From Bacteroidales bacterium (GTDB lineage Bacteria; Bacteroidota; Bacteroidia; Bacteroidales; WCHB1-69), in assembly GCA_017525505.1 (NCBI GenBank), contig JAFXSR010000018.1, positions 1-45,196 of the forward strand: a stretch of DNA of 45,196 nucleotides. Direction: 5' to 3'. The translations under genes were made by a program, and so were the position numbers. The notes under the pieces were generated by a model. It did not search any database. It saw nothing but the letters and a program-made list of their open reading frames with translations, and was not told the DNA's origin. Positions 16,592-25,297 of this stretch are shown piece after piece; the first letter of the stretch is position 1, and each line of letters begins with the position of its first letter.

Positions 16592-17557
16592 TTATTTCGC
16601 AACGGCAAAACGGCCACTCGACAGAATGGTGTTGCCCTCGATGATACGATACAAATAAGTACCATTAGCCAAAGCAGAAGCATTGTATTCAGCGTTGTTG
16701 CCATTCACATTCTGCTCGAAAATCTGGGCTCCGCTGATATTATAAATCACCAAACGGGCGTTTACCTCTTTGTTGAAATCAAAATGTACCATGTCGGCGG
16801 AAGGATTGGGATAAACCGTGGTTTTCACAACGGGAATCAAAGGTTCCACCAAGCCCATCGGGCTATTGTCATAGCGGAATGCCAAATCGTCCAAATAGAG
16901 ACTTGAGCCAGCCTGGCCGTCACATTCCTCCAAATTGGCAAAATTATAATGAGCGCTGGAAGCGAATACCATACTCATCATATCCACATCCAAATAAGAG
17001 TTTTCCAGACCAGTGGCGATGTCAAAGGCTGTCCATTCAGGAGTCTCATAAATGAGGAGTTTTCCGCAAGTGGAATGAACCGAATTGCCCAAATAGAATT
17101 TCATTTCAATGGCGGCAGAGTCACCAGCAACAGGCTCATATCTGTAGTAACCCGTCAGTCTCCAGGGTTTGAAAGCGAATGCCTCTTTCAGGTTGATCTC
17201 GCCCAAATCCAAGAAGTCGGACACATAGTCGTTTCCAATGGGTTCATTCAATGTTGCCAAAGCACCGGGAACGAAAATGGCGTCGGTGCCGAACCAAACA
17301 GAAGTCAGTCGAAGAGCATAATTGCCACCATGCACATTTTGTGTTTCACGGAAAGCTGTCGGGAAAGTGGTCATTTCCACACCGTTCATCTCATACAAAC
17401 CATTCAGGGTCATGAGAATGTCGGTTTGATAATCCCAATAGCCACCCTGGGAATTCTGGTAAGTCCAGTTTTCAAAACCGCCATCAGGGAATTCTTGTGC
17501 CATAGCACCTGCTGTCATCACGACAGCCATCAATAAAGAAAGTAAATTTTTTTTCAT
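16592..17557 (-). CDS. Secreted protein with type IX secretion C-terminal sorting domain
   Basis: The protein has 321 residues. A Sec signal (MKKNLLSLLMAVVMTAGAMA) precedes a beta-rich region starting FPDGGFENWTYQ, resembling carbohydrate-binding or PCMD-type jelly-roll modules. The last 75 or so residues are a type A sorting domain: VYPNPSADMVHFDF, ARLVIYNISGAQIF, LANGTYLYRI and a final GRFAVAK. It is therefore exported by the T9SS and probably anchored or released at the cell surface. The ligand is unknown. It lies 3 bp upstream of the CCA-transferase on the same strand. Confidence 0.85.
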   Translation of the reverse strand: MKKNLLSLLMAVVMTAGAMAQEFPDGGFENWTYQNSQGGYWDYQTDILMTLNGLYEMNGVEMTTFPTAFRETQNVHGGNYALRLTSVWFGTDAIFVPGALATLNEPIGNDYVSDFLDLGEINLKEAFAFKPWRLTGYYRYEPVAGDSAAIEMKFYLGNSVHSTCGKLLIYETPEWTAFDIATGLENSYLDVDMMSMVFASSAHYNFANLEECDGQAGSSLYLDDLAFRYDNSPMGLVEPLIPVVKTTVYPNPSADMVHFDFNKEVNARLVIYNISGAQIFEQNVNGNNAEYNASALANGTYLYRIIEGNTILSSGRFAVAK

Positions 17558-17616
17558 GTTGTTATTGTTTTTGTTGATTTTTCGGGGAAATTGTTTAATG
17601 TTTAGGGGTTAAGGGT

Positions 17617-17731
<115 letters not shown>

Positions 17732-17733
17732 TG

Positions 17734-20202
17734 TTAGTGCAAATCATACACCAACTGGAAGGTGTAGGTTCTGGTGGGCTCCATGTACATGGGTCGCAGA
17801 TAATAACACTCATTCAAAGCATTCTTCACAATAAAGGACAAAGTGAAATCCTTTATGAAAAAGCTTATACGGGCATCCAGGACAAAACTGCCTTTATCAT
17901 GTTTATGATAGAAATCATAATAGCCATAAAAAGGCAAATCAAGTCCCATAAGCATTTTGTTCTTAACATCTGAATTTTCGGGATTGGCCGCATCATAATT
18001 GAAAAAGAAATTATCCACATTCTTCATTGCGCTGAAGTAGTTGGCACTCACACCGATGGCGAAAGTCTTAAAGAAAGCAAACTCCACATCCAGCTTGGCC
18101 ATGTGTTCGATACGGTATTTCAACACATTGCGTGTGGTATCAGATGAAGTGGTGGTGAAATTGTACTCCTGTCCTGTGGTAGGATGCACAAAGTACACAT
18201 TGTCCCTGTCCTTGGTCACAGGGTTACTGTAGGTATAACTCAAGGAAAAGTTGTAAGCCACATTTTTGCCGATTTTACCTTCTCCCATAAAGGCAATATC
18301 GACACCACTGATACGGGCGGGACCGGTATTCAAGTACATAAATCCCAGCTTATCCATCAAACCACCGGTGGTTCCCCATTGTCCCACACAGAATTCAATA
18401 AAGTTTTTGAATTCCTGATTATAAGCTGCCACATCCACCATACCACGGAAATTACCGGCCATGAACGGCTGCATGATACCGATTTCCGCATTCCAGCTGT
18501 GCTCGGATTTCAATTCGGGGTTGGGATAGAAGCCGTATTTACCCACGGCGATAGCAATAAATTTCTCGCCGATGCTGGGATAACGGTAACCTTGGCCTAT
18601 GGAGGCACGGAACGATGTTTTTGATTTGTTTAACTGATAGTTGATACCCGCGCGGAAAACCGGTTTCTGCTCAAACTCGTTTTTGATGTCTTTTCCATAC
18701 AATTTGTAGAATTCCCAACGCGCACCGAATTGAAGGGTCAGATTCTTGTTTTTCAGCAATTTCTCCTCAATTTGCGCATACAAGGCTATGTTATCCGAAC
18801 TCACTCTCACCGGCTCATTAGAACCCTTGATGCCGTTAAACACCGCCCCGTACGAGGTAGTGTACATGTTCATCACACCCGCCACAATGTTCATTCCTAT
18901 CTTCTTGATGCTCTTATTCATCTGGTACTCGTCATATACCATCATGGAACGAGCGCTCTGGGCACCAGACAATTCCGCATTATCACTGAAGATGATTCTG
19001 TTCTTGAAACTGTGTGTGAAGCCACGCGGACCGATATATCTCAAAGTAGGGTCGATATAGAAAGTGAAATCCTTGAAATAGGACAAAGATCCTTTGTAAG
19101 ACCTGTATTTGTTCTCAAAGCCGTCATTCCAGAAGAAAGACTGGGCATTCTGGGTGTACATGAAATTACCGTTTACACTAAGAGTCAAGCCTTTCACCTT
19201 CTGAAAACGATAACGGGTAGCGAAATTCAGACGGCCACGGATTTCATATTTACCCCTGGTTTTGCCATCCTTGTCACGTGTTTCCTCAATTTTTTCCTCT
19301 GGACCTATATAGCCTTCGTCATTGAAAAACTCACCGCCAACAACCAAGTCAAAATTCTTTTTGATAATTCTTGAATGCAGAAAACTGACCCCGTATTTCA
19401 CAGAACTTCTATGGTTCCAGCTGGTTTCACGTTCATCTTTCGGCTTGGAATAAATGCCGGCAAATGCGGTCACCCTGGTCTTAGGTTTAGAACGGGGATA
19501 AGCGGTCAACACATTGATAGCGCCTGTCAAGGCGGAAGAACCGAAGACCACAGAGGCTGCGCCTTTCATAATATCAATCTGCTCCACACCCTCCATGGGG
19601 ATGAAGTTCCACATGGGGCGGCCTGCATCGGGACGAAGCAAGGGCATGTCATCCAACATGATCATCACACGGCTACCCATACCAGAGCTAAAACCACTAC
19701 CACCACGTATCTGGGGCTCATTGTCCACCACTGCGATACCGCCAGCAGTATTCACCAAGGCATCAGCGGAAGTCACATTCTTGGTAACTGACTTTTTGGG
19801 GTCAATCACCACCATGGAACTCGTTGCCTTTTCAGGTTCTTTCTCATATTTTGTTGTGACCACACCCACTTCATCCAGCACCTGGGCCTCAGCATACAGT
19901 TTCACATCCAAGGTCACATTGCGTTTCTTGGGTATAAAAGTCACCGCGCGAATCTCCTTTGCATACCCCATCGCCTCAAAGGTCAGTACACAATTGTCCT
20001 TGCTCACCTTAATGCTGTACTTGCCTTCCGCATCCGTCATCACCGGATCGGGAAAACAATTGCAAGTAATCTTCACATAGGGTATCGGGAATCCTTCTTC
20101 CTGGTCTTTCACCACCCCCGACACCACATTCTGGGCAAAGCCATGAGAGGCAAAAAGTATTACAATAAGGGTTAGAATTATATTGAGTCGAATTTTTATC
20201 AT
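17734..20202 (-). CDS. TonB-dependent outer membrane receptor
   Basis: The 822-residue protein starts at ATG 20202; a GTG 6 nt further upstream is possible. After the signal peptide (MIKIRLNIILTLIVILFASH) comes a carboxypeptidase-like regulatory domain (SGVVKDQEEGFPIPYVKI), then the plug (ALVNTAGGIAVVDNEPQIRG, MIMLDDMPLLRPDAGRP, IDIMKGAASVVFGSSALTGA) and a long beta-barrel ending in aromatic YTFQLVYDLH. No SusD-like partner is next to it, so it is more likely for a cofactor, metal complex or peptide than for glycans (inference). It is transcribed from its own promoter. Confidence 0.9.
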   Translation of the reverse strand: MIKIRLNIILTLIVILFASHGFAQNVVSGVVKDQEEGFPIPYVKITCNCFPDPVMTDAEGKYSIKVSKDNCVLTFEAMGYAKEIRAVTFIPKKRNVTLDVKLYAEAQVLDEVGVVTTKYEKEPEKATSSMVVIDPKKSVTKNVTSADALVNTAGGIAVVDNEPQIRGGSGFSSGMGSRVMIMLDDMPLLRPDAGRPMWNFIPMEGVEQIDIMKGAASVVFGSSALTGAINVLTAYPRSKPKTRVTAFAGIYSKPKDERETSWNHRSSVKYGVSFLHSRIIKKNFDLVVGGEFFNDEGYIGPEEKIEETRDKDGKTRGKYEIRGRLNFATRYRFQKVKGLTLSVNGNFMYTQNAQSFFWNDGFENKYRSYKGSLSYFKDFTFYIDPTLRYIGPRGFTHSFKNRIIFSDNAELSGAQSARSMMVYDEYQMNKSIKKIGMNIVAGVMNMYTTSYGAVFNGIKGSNEPVRVSSDNIALYAQIEEKLLKNKNLTLQFGARWEFYKLYGKDIKNEFEQKPVFRAGINYQLNKSKTSFRASIGQGYRYPSIGEKFIAIAVGKYGFYPNPELKSEHSWNAEIGIMQPFMAGNFRGMVDVAAYNQEFKNFIEFCVGQWGTTGGLMDKLGFMYLNTGPARISGVDIAFMGEGKIGKNVAYNFSLSYTYSNPVTKDRDNVYFVHPTTGQEYNFTTTSSDTTRNVLKYRIEHMAKLDVEFAFFKTFAIGVSANYFSAMKNVDNFFFNYDAANPENSDVKNKMLMGLDLPFYGYYDFYHKHDKGSFVLDARISFFIKDFTLSFIVKNALNECYYLRPMYMEPTRTYTFQLVYDLH

Positions 20203-20224
20203 ACGCACTTTTTAAAAAAAACGT

Positions 20225-20233
20225 GCAAAAATA
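20225..20233 (-). promoter_or_regulatory. -7 element TATTTTTGC for the TonB receptor
   Basis: A minus-strand match to TAnnTTTGC; the predicted leader to the ATG at 20202 is about 19 nt. No clear -33 TTTG is seen. Confidence 0.6.
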
Positions 20234-20328
20234 CGAATAATTATCATACCTATGGATAAAAATCACCAATTCAGAATACAATCAACTGATTTTCATAAAA
20301 TTAAAAAAGTTAATGCAAGTTAAAAAAA

Positions 20329-21327
20329 TCAATGCAGAATCCTATATATCATCTCCATGAGCAACTCCTCATCTGGAGCGTCGCTATCCACCCCCTTGGA
20401 TTTCAAGTCATATTCACGCAAAACAGACATGATTTTTCGCACCTGCGCCAAAGAATACCGGCTGGCATACTTACGGTTGATGTCCATCACATAGGGATTG
20501 ATTTTTCCATATACTTTCTCAAGGTTTTGAGGCGACATGTCCGGCAAAAGCATATAGGCCAGCATCTTGCTATAAAAGTTATACAGAACAGCAATGGTCT
20601 TTACATTGGGATTATCCTTCATGTTATGGGCAAAGTTCAAGCAAATCCTGAAAGCCTTGTCCTCATTGCGTTCTCCTAATGCGTTCTGTAATTCAAATAT
20701 ATTATATTCCTTACTTATACCGATATTTTTCTCAATGATTTCAGGAGTAATCTCCGAGCCTTCCGGGAGAATGATTTTCAGTTTTTTGAACTCGTTGTCA
20801 ATACGGGAAAGATCGTTGCCAATATGCTCGGTAATGATATTGGCCGCTTGCTGGTTGAGTTTGAAATGATGTCCGGCGGCCTGTTTCTGCACCCAGGCGG
20901 CCAATTGGTAATCTTTAACCGGCTCGGAAGTGAAAACGACGGTCGATTTGTCGCAATTCTTATATTGGGCAGCCTTCAGTTTACCATATTTGTAGCAAAC
21001 CACCAGAATAGTTGAGGGCTGAGGATGAGCGAAATAAGGGGTCAGCAGGTCGAATTTGGACAAGTCTTTGGCTTCCTTGAGAATCACCACGCGATAGTCG
21101 GCACCGAAAGCGAACTGCTTGGCATTCGCCACCACCTCGTCGGGATGGGTGTCGCGGCCATAAAGCACCACCTGGTTAAAATCCCGGTCAGCTTCCGGCA
21201 GCGCATTATTTTCAATATATTCCGAAATACAGTCTATATAAAACGGTTCCTCACCCATCAGCAAATAGACTGGGGCATACTTACCGCTTTTCAGTTGGCT
21301 CATTATCTCTTCAAACTTCAGTACCAT
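20329..21327 (-). CDS. holA: DNA polymerase III subunit delta
   Basis: The 332-residue clamp-loader subunit opens the sliding clamp. The N-terminus MVLKFEEIMSQLKSGKYAPVYLLMGEEPFYID and the blocks VVLYGRDTHPDEVVANAKQF, VILKEAKDLSKFD and NIFELQNALGERNEDKAF are characteristic of HolA from this phylum. The delta subunit lacks a functional ATP site, as expected; there is no Walker A. It starts 11 bp after the AMP nucleosidase stop codon, suggesting co-transcription. Confidence 0.92.
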   Translation of the reverse strand: MVLKFEEIMSQLKSGKYAPVYLLMGEEPFYIDCISEYIENNALPEADRDFNQVVLYGRDTHPDEVVANAKQFAFGADYRVVILKEAKDLSKFDLLTPYFAHPQPSTILVVCYKYGKLKAAQYKNCDKSTVVFTSEPVKDYQLAAWVQKQAAGHHFKLNQQAANIITEHIGNDLSRIDNEFKKLKIILPEGSEITPEIIEKNIGISKEYNIFELQNALGERNEDKAFRICLNFAHNMKDNPNVKTIAVLYNFYSKMLAYMLLPDMSPQNLEKVYGKINPYVMDINRKYASRYSLAQVRKIMSVLREYDLKSKGVDSDAPDEELLMEMIYRILH

Positions 21328-21338
21328 AAGAACAATCT

Positions 21339-22124
21339 TTATTCGTAATAGTCAAATCTCAAATGTTTCACGGTCGTACCCTTGTTGATAAGCTGCTTCA
21401 ACGAGTCAATGCCGATTTGCAGATGCTGCATCGAGAAGTTTTCAGTCACCAGCTTGTCACTTTTCTCCGTCTTGATTCCATCGGGCATGGTTGGCTGATC
21501 TGAAACCAGCAGCAAAGCGCCAGTCGGGATGCGGTTGTAAAAGCCCACGGAAAACAAGGTGGCCGTTTCCATATCCACCGCCGTGGCACGAATACGCTTC
21601 AGGTAGTTTTTGAACTCCTCGTCATGTTCCCATACACGACGGTTGGTGGTGTAAACCGTTCCAGTCCAATAGTCGCGACCATAATCACGAATAGTAGAGG
21701 AGATGGCTTTTTCCAAGTTGAATGCCGGCAACGACGGCACCTCTTCAGGAAAATAGTCGTTAGAGGTACCCTCACCCCTGATAGCCGCGATGGGCAGCAG
21801 CAACTCGCCCAAACCGATGTAAGGTTTCAAGCCCCCGCATTTGCCCAAAAAGAGCACCGCCTTGGGCATCACTGCCGTCAGCAAATCCATGATTGTGGCG
21901 GCCATCGGACTACCCATGGAGAAATTAATGATGGAAATATCATCTTTGGTGGCACTCTGCATCGGACAATCCGTGCCGTGAATCCGCACATCCATCAGTT
22001 CCGAAAAACGCTCTATATAATTCTTGAAGTTCGTCAGAATAATATATTTACCAAATCTATCCAAAGGCATTCCTGTGTATCGTGGAAGCCAATTGGCCAC
22101 AATTTCCGCTTTAGTCATTCCCAT
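21339..22124 (-). CDS. amn: AMP nucleosidase
   Basis: The 261-residue enzyme would cleave AMP to adenine and ribose 5-phosphate. It belongs to the short Bacteroidetes form without the large N-terminal domain of E. coli Amn. Phosphorylase-fold blocks are ILTNFKNYIERFSEL, SIINFSMGSPMAATIMDLL, LFLGKCGGLK, AIRGEGTSNDYFPEEVPSLP and ATAVDMETATLFSVG, which carries the typical Glu after DM. The frame is open to 22148, but MGMTKAEIVANWLPRY or the next Met (22118) fits the family start and the promoter position. It is upstream of holA. Confidence 0.88.
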   Translation of the reverse strand: MGMTKAEIVANWLPRYTGMPLDRFGKYIILTNFKNYIERFSELMDVRIHGTDCPMQSATKDDISIINFSMGSPMAATIMDLLTAVMPKAVLFLGKCGGLKPYIGLGELLLPIAAIRGEGTSNDYFPEEVPSLPAFNLEKAISSTIRDYGRDYWTGTVYTTNRRVWEHDEEFKNYLKRIRATAVDMETATLFSVGFYNRIPTGALLLVSDQPTMPDGIKTEKSDKLVTENFSMQHLQIGIDSLKQLINKGTTVKHLRFDYYE

Positions 22125-22136
22125 CTTTTTTTTGTA

Positions 22137-22145
22137 GCAAAAATA
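22137..22145 (-). promoter_or_regulatory. -7 element TATTTTTGC for amn-holA
   Basis: A minus-strand match; the leader to the ATG at 22124 would be only about 9 nt, or 15 nt to 22118. Confidence 0.55.
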
Positions 22146-22171
22146 CAAAAATAATCAATGTGTCAATATGA

Positions 22172-22260
22172 CTTTAATTGATTAATTGGTTAATTAGTTA
22201 ATTAGCAAATGAATTTAATGTCTGATGTGCCAATTTGCTAATTTGCTGATTTGCTAATTG
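22172..22260. repeat. Octameric tandem repeats between amn and the Ig-like lipoprotein gene
   Basis: TTAATTG/TTAATTAG-like units are followed by AATTTGCT, AATTTGCT, GATTTGCT, AATTG (22232-22260). They lie between two divergent promoters. Confidence 0.7.
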
Positions 22261-22270
22261 ATTTTTTCCG

Positions 22271-22279
22271 TATCTTTGC
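22271..22279 (+). promoter_or_regulatory. -7 element TATCTTTGC for the Ig-like lipoprotein gene
   Basis: A consensus -7 element; the predicted leader to the ATG at 22298 is about 15 nt. Confidence 0.65.
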
Positions 22280-22297
22280 ATTTTAAATCTTATTTTG

Positions 22298-23977
22298 ATG
22301 AAAAAAAGCATTGGCATATTCCTGTTTCTGACACTCCTGCTGGCAGGCTGTGCCAAGATTGTGACCCCTGTAGGTGGCCCCAAAGACACCACCCCGCCGA
22401 AAATTGTCAAGGAAAGTCCCGCCAACCACTCAACCAAGTTCGACAACAAGAACATCAAAATCACCTTTGACGAATTTGTGGTGTTAAACAATCCCAACCA
22501 AACCGTCATTGTATCGCCCCCTCTCAAAGAAAATCCCGAGCTGAGCATCAGCGGTAAATCGGTGATTATCAAACTGCCCGACTCACTCCGAAGCAACACA
22601 ACATACAGCATAGCCCTTTCCGAAACCATCAAAGATTTCACAGAAGGCAATCCCCTACCCATCTACACCTACGTGTTTTCCACAGGCAGCCATATCGACT
22701 CTTTTATGCTCAGCGGCACGCTGAAAGACGCCGTCAGCCTTGGAATGACCAAAAACGCATCCGTTTTGCTTTACGAACAAGACGTTGACTCCCTGCCACT
22801 GAGCGCTCGCCCCACCTATCTCACCAAAACCAATAGCAACGGCAAGTTCACTTTCAACAATATCAAACCCGGCAGCTACAAGATTTTTGCCCTCAACGAC
22901 ATCAACAACAACCTGATCTACGATCTCCCCACCGAGAGCATCGCCTTCCTTTCTTCACCTGTGGAGAGCTGGTGCAAACCCGCCACAGACACGCTCAACG
23001 AAAATCGGAAAAAAGACCGCAACCAACAGACAAGCGATGATGAGCATGAGATAAAACTGGCCTTGTTTACTGAACGCGACAGCAATCAAGTGCTTTCCAA
23101 ATACATTAACACGACAGAGAACGTGTACGTTTTCCCTTACAAGACCGATTTCAAAAGCTTTTCCGCGCGCCATCTGGGCGGACAAAAATTGGACTATTTC
23201 CAGTTTTTCTCCAATAGTCAGGACAGCGTATATTGGTATCTGAAGGAAACTCTTACTGACACTGCCCATTACGAATTCACCGTGGACGGGCACCGTCTTG
23301 ACACAGTCAAGATCACCCCGTTCAGGAAAAACAAAGGCGTAGGCTCCCGCCGCAGAACGAACGAAAAAAACACGCTTTCCGTTTCGCTTAGCAACAAAGA
23401 AAACATATTCCAGCCCCTTACTTTGCACTTCTCCTATCCTGTCAAACCCGGCCAGTTCGACATCATCATTTACAAAGCCCTCAAAAGCGGCAGCGACACC
23501 ATCGTCAAAACCGTTCAAATACCGGATTCATTTGTCAAAAGTTTACCCATCGACTACAAATTTGAGGAAAAACTGCCATACAGAGTCTTTATTCGCGACT
23601 CCGTCATCTGGGGGTATAACGGACTGACCAACGACAGCGTCAACGTGCGTTTCACCACCAAAACAGAGAAGGACTACGGCAACCTGCTCATCAACTACAG
23701 CATTGAGGACCCCAATTGCCAATACATCGTCTCGCTGCAGAATAACAAAGGCACAACGATACAACAGAATATTATCTCCACCAACCAATCCATCTCATAC
23801 GAGCACCTTGACCCCGGCAGCTACAAAATCAAAGTCATCAAAGACCGTAACAGCAATGGCCGCTGGGATACGGGAAATTACGAGCTCAAAATCCAACCCG
23901 AGGAAATATTCTTTTTTGACAAGTCCATCACCATTCGTGGCTACTGGGACATAGAAGAGGATTTTGAACTGAAATAA
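22298..23977 (+). CDS. Lipoprotein with N-terminal SbsA-type Ig-like domain
   Basis: The 559-residue protein begins MKKSIGIFLFLTLLLAGCAK, a clear lipobox (LAGC). Next comes TPVGGPKDTTPPKIVKESPA and ITFDEFVVLNN, the typical opening of the bacterial Ig-like domain that precedes many Bacteroidetes outer-membrane lipoproteins. The body has repeated beta modules: GSYKIFALNDINNNLIYD near residue 200 and again GSYKIKVIKDRNSNGRWD near the end, each resembling a prealbumin-like calcium-binding turn. The protein is conserved in the phylum but its role is not established. It is transcribed alone. Confidence 0.85.
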   Translation: MKKSIGIFLFLTLLLAGCAKIVTPVGGPKDTTPPKIVKESPANHSTKFDNKNIKITFDEFVVLNNPNQTVIVSPPLKENPELSISGKSVIIKLPDSLRSNTTYSIALSETIKDFTEGNPLPIYTYVFSTGSHIDSFMLSGTLKDAVSLGMTKNASVLLYEQDVDSLPLSARPTYLTKTNSNGKFTFNNIKPGSYKIFALNDINNNLIYDLPTESIAFLSSPVESWCKPATDTLNENRKKDRNQQTSDDEHEIKLALFTERDSNQVLSKYINTTENVYVFPYKTDFKSFSARHLGGQKLDYFQFFSNSQDSVYWYLKETLTDTAHYEFTVDGHRLDTVKITPFRKNKGVGSRRRTNEKNTLSVSLSNKENIFQPLTLHFSYPVKPGQFDIIIYKALKSGSDTIVKTVQIPDSFVKSLPIDYKFEEKLPYRVFIRDSVIWGYNGLTNDSVNVRFTTKTEKDYGNLLINYSIEDPNCQYIVSLQNNKGTTIQQNIISTNQSISYEHLDPGSYKIKVIKDRNSNGRWDTGNYELKIQPEEIFFFDKSITIRGYWDIEEDFELK

Positions 23978-24027
23978 ATCATTCATTAAAAAAATACGCT
24001 AACCTTTTCAGTTACATTTTTTTTGCG

Positions 24028-24036
24028 TACCTTTGC
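24028..24036 (+). promoter_or_regulatory. -7 element TACCTTTGC for the gene at 24054
   Basis: A consensus match; the leader to the ATG at 24054 would be about 14 nt. Confidence 0.65.
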
Positions 24037-24053
24037 ACCAAATTTATCACAAT

Positions 24054-24746
24054 ATGGATGAAGCCACTGTAGCACTATGCAACTTGCTCATTAACAAGGG
24101 CGAACTAAAACAAAACATCTTTCAGGAAACCTTGAATGCCATGCTGATGTTCAAGGAAGCAGCCAAGGAATTTGACGAAGCCTACCGAGACCTGTACGAG
24201 GAGGACCATGACAAGGTGACTGTTCACTACACCAACCGGAACCAATACGAGTTCCAACTCAAATTTGCCGGCGACATATTGGTGTTTATCATGCACACCA
24301 ACATTTTCGAGTTCTCGCGCGACCATGAGGTGATGCGTACCCCTTATATCAAAGAGGATAAGGACCGCTCGTACTGCGGTGTTATCCAGGTATTCAACTT
24401 CTTGGCGGATTCCTTCAAATATAACCGCATCAACGACCTTGGCTATATGATCGGCAGAATCATGATCAACAAGGAAGGCCACTACTACGTGGAAGGCAAA
24501 CGCGAGTTGGCTCAGGTGTTCAATAATTTCAGCACCAACAAAATTACGCCAGAGAATGTGCACAGCATTCTCCGTTCCGCCATCGAATATACCATAAATT
24601 TCGACCTGTTGCTCCCAAATTATGACGAGATGAAGATCATTACCGTCAACGACATGCTGCAATTTGAGGATCAAAACATCACCTTGCAGACTGGTAAACG
24701 ACTGGGATTCAGGTTTGAACAAGATACCGTGAACGAAAAAAAATAA
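24054..24746 (+). CDS. Conserved protein of unknown function
   Basis: The 230-residue protein starts MDEATVALCNLLINKGEL; the start fits the promoter, while the open frame to 24033 does not. It is soluble and acidic, with no signal peptide or membrane helix. A helical first 50 residues is followed by an alternating beta pattern (VTVHYTNRNQYEFQLKFAGD, ILVFIMHTNIFEFSRDHEVM) and helices around ADSFKYNRINDLGYMIGRI. I recognise the general look of a Bacteroidetes-conserved protein but no named domain or motif. It is followed by tRNA-Glu. Confidence 0.75.
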   Translation: MDEATVALCNLLINKGELKQNIFQETLNAMLMFKEAAKEFDEAYRDLYEEDHDKVTVHYTNRNQYEFQLKFAGDILVFIMHTNIFEFSRDHEVMRTPYIKEDKDRSYCGVIQVFNFLADSFKYNRINDLGYMIGRIMINKEGHYYVEGKRELAQVFNNFSTNKITPENVHSILRSAIEYTINFDLLLPNYDEMKIITVNDMLQFEDQNITLQTGKRLGFRFEQDTVNEKK

Positions 24747-24783
24747 ATTTTCGCAAAACTGCTTTTTGTATCAAAAAAAGTTG

Positions 24784-24792
24784 TACTTTTGC
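24784..24792 (+). promoter_or_regulatory. -7 element TACTTTTGC for tRNA-Glu
   Basis: A consensus match ending about 21 nt before the mature tRNA 5' end. Confidence 0.65.
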
Positions 24793-24813
24793 AATCACAA
24801 AAATAAACCTGAT

Positions 24814-24888
24814 GCCGTATTCGTCTAGTAGGCCCAGGACGCCAGGTTTTCATCCTGGAAATCGGGGGTTCGAATCCCCCATACGGTA
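24814..24888 (+). tRNA. tRNA-Glu (UUC)
   Basis: A cloverleaf folds with acceptor GCCGTAT/ATACGGT (24814-24820 with 24881-24887, first pair G-U), anticodon stem CCAGG/CCTGG around loop TTTTCAT (anticodon TTC at 24849-24851), and T arm GGGGG-TTCGAAT-CCCCC. The discriminator is A and CCA is not encoded. It has its own promoter and terminator. Confidence 0.92.
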
Positions 24889-24910
24889 CGAAACTTCAAA
24901 AAAAAAAAAG

Positions 24911-24942
24911 AAACAGCAACTATTTGGTTGCTGTTTTTTTTT
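24911..24942 (+). terminator. Intrinsic terminator after tRNA-Glu
   Basis: AAACAGCAAC, loop TATTTG, GTTGCTGTTT, followed by a run of Ts: a 10-bp perfect stem with a classic U-tract. Confidence 0.9.
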
Positions 24943-25297
24943 GAGAAAAAAATATTCAGTCCCTTCTTTTGATTTTAAAAAAACATTTTTGCCATAACTG
25001 ATGTTTTGGCAAAGATGGCCTAAACGTCCGTCACGTGATGGGACAATGAAACTCCGCGACAACGACAAGTATGTGCCACGACACAGGCGCCCATACGCCC
25101 CAACAGTCGGCGTTGCCTTCGCACGCAGCATCAGGGCAAGAGATTGGTGAGGGTGTGTTTAGTACTGTGCAAAACAGTTGAACACTTGTGTGGGGAAGTT
25201 GGTGTATCTTTGCCTATGAACTAACTCTATCAAGAATAAGTTGCTTACTTATTGCACCTGGCTACTCCCTATGGGTGAAGGATTATGTGGAAAATCA
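24943..25297. other. Gap between tRNA-Glu and the Rpn gene; no gene seen
   Basis: These 355 bp have stops in all frames at short spacing. They contain a hairpin TTTGCCA/TGGCAAA (24988-25013) without a T-run and a good -7 element TATCTTTGC (25205-25213), followed by ATG-AAC-TAA, which is not a gene. The middle (about 25020-25150) is more GC-rich than its surroundings. This could be the decayed remnant of a mobile gene downstream of the tRNA, but I cannot identify it. Confidence 0.4.

Noticed and set aside
24988..25013. Hairpin TTTGCCA/TGGCAAA as a second terminator after tRNA-Glu
   Set aside because: No T-run follows it, and a strong terminator already stands at 24911-24942.
25205..25222. Promoter TATCTTTGC followed by an ATG
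   Set aside because: The frame is ATG-AAC-TAA, so no gene follows; noted only as an orphan promoter or remnant.
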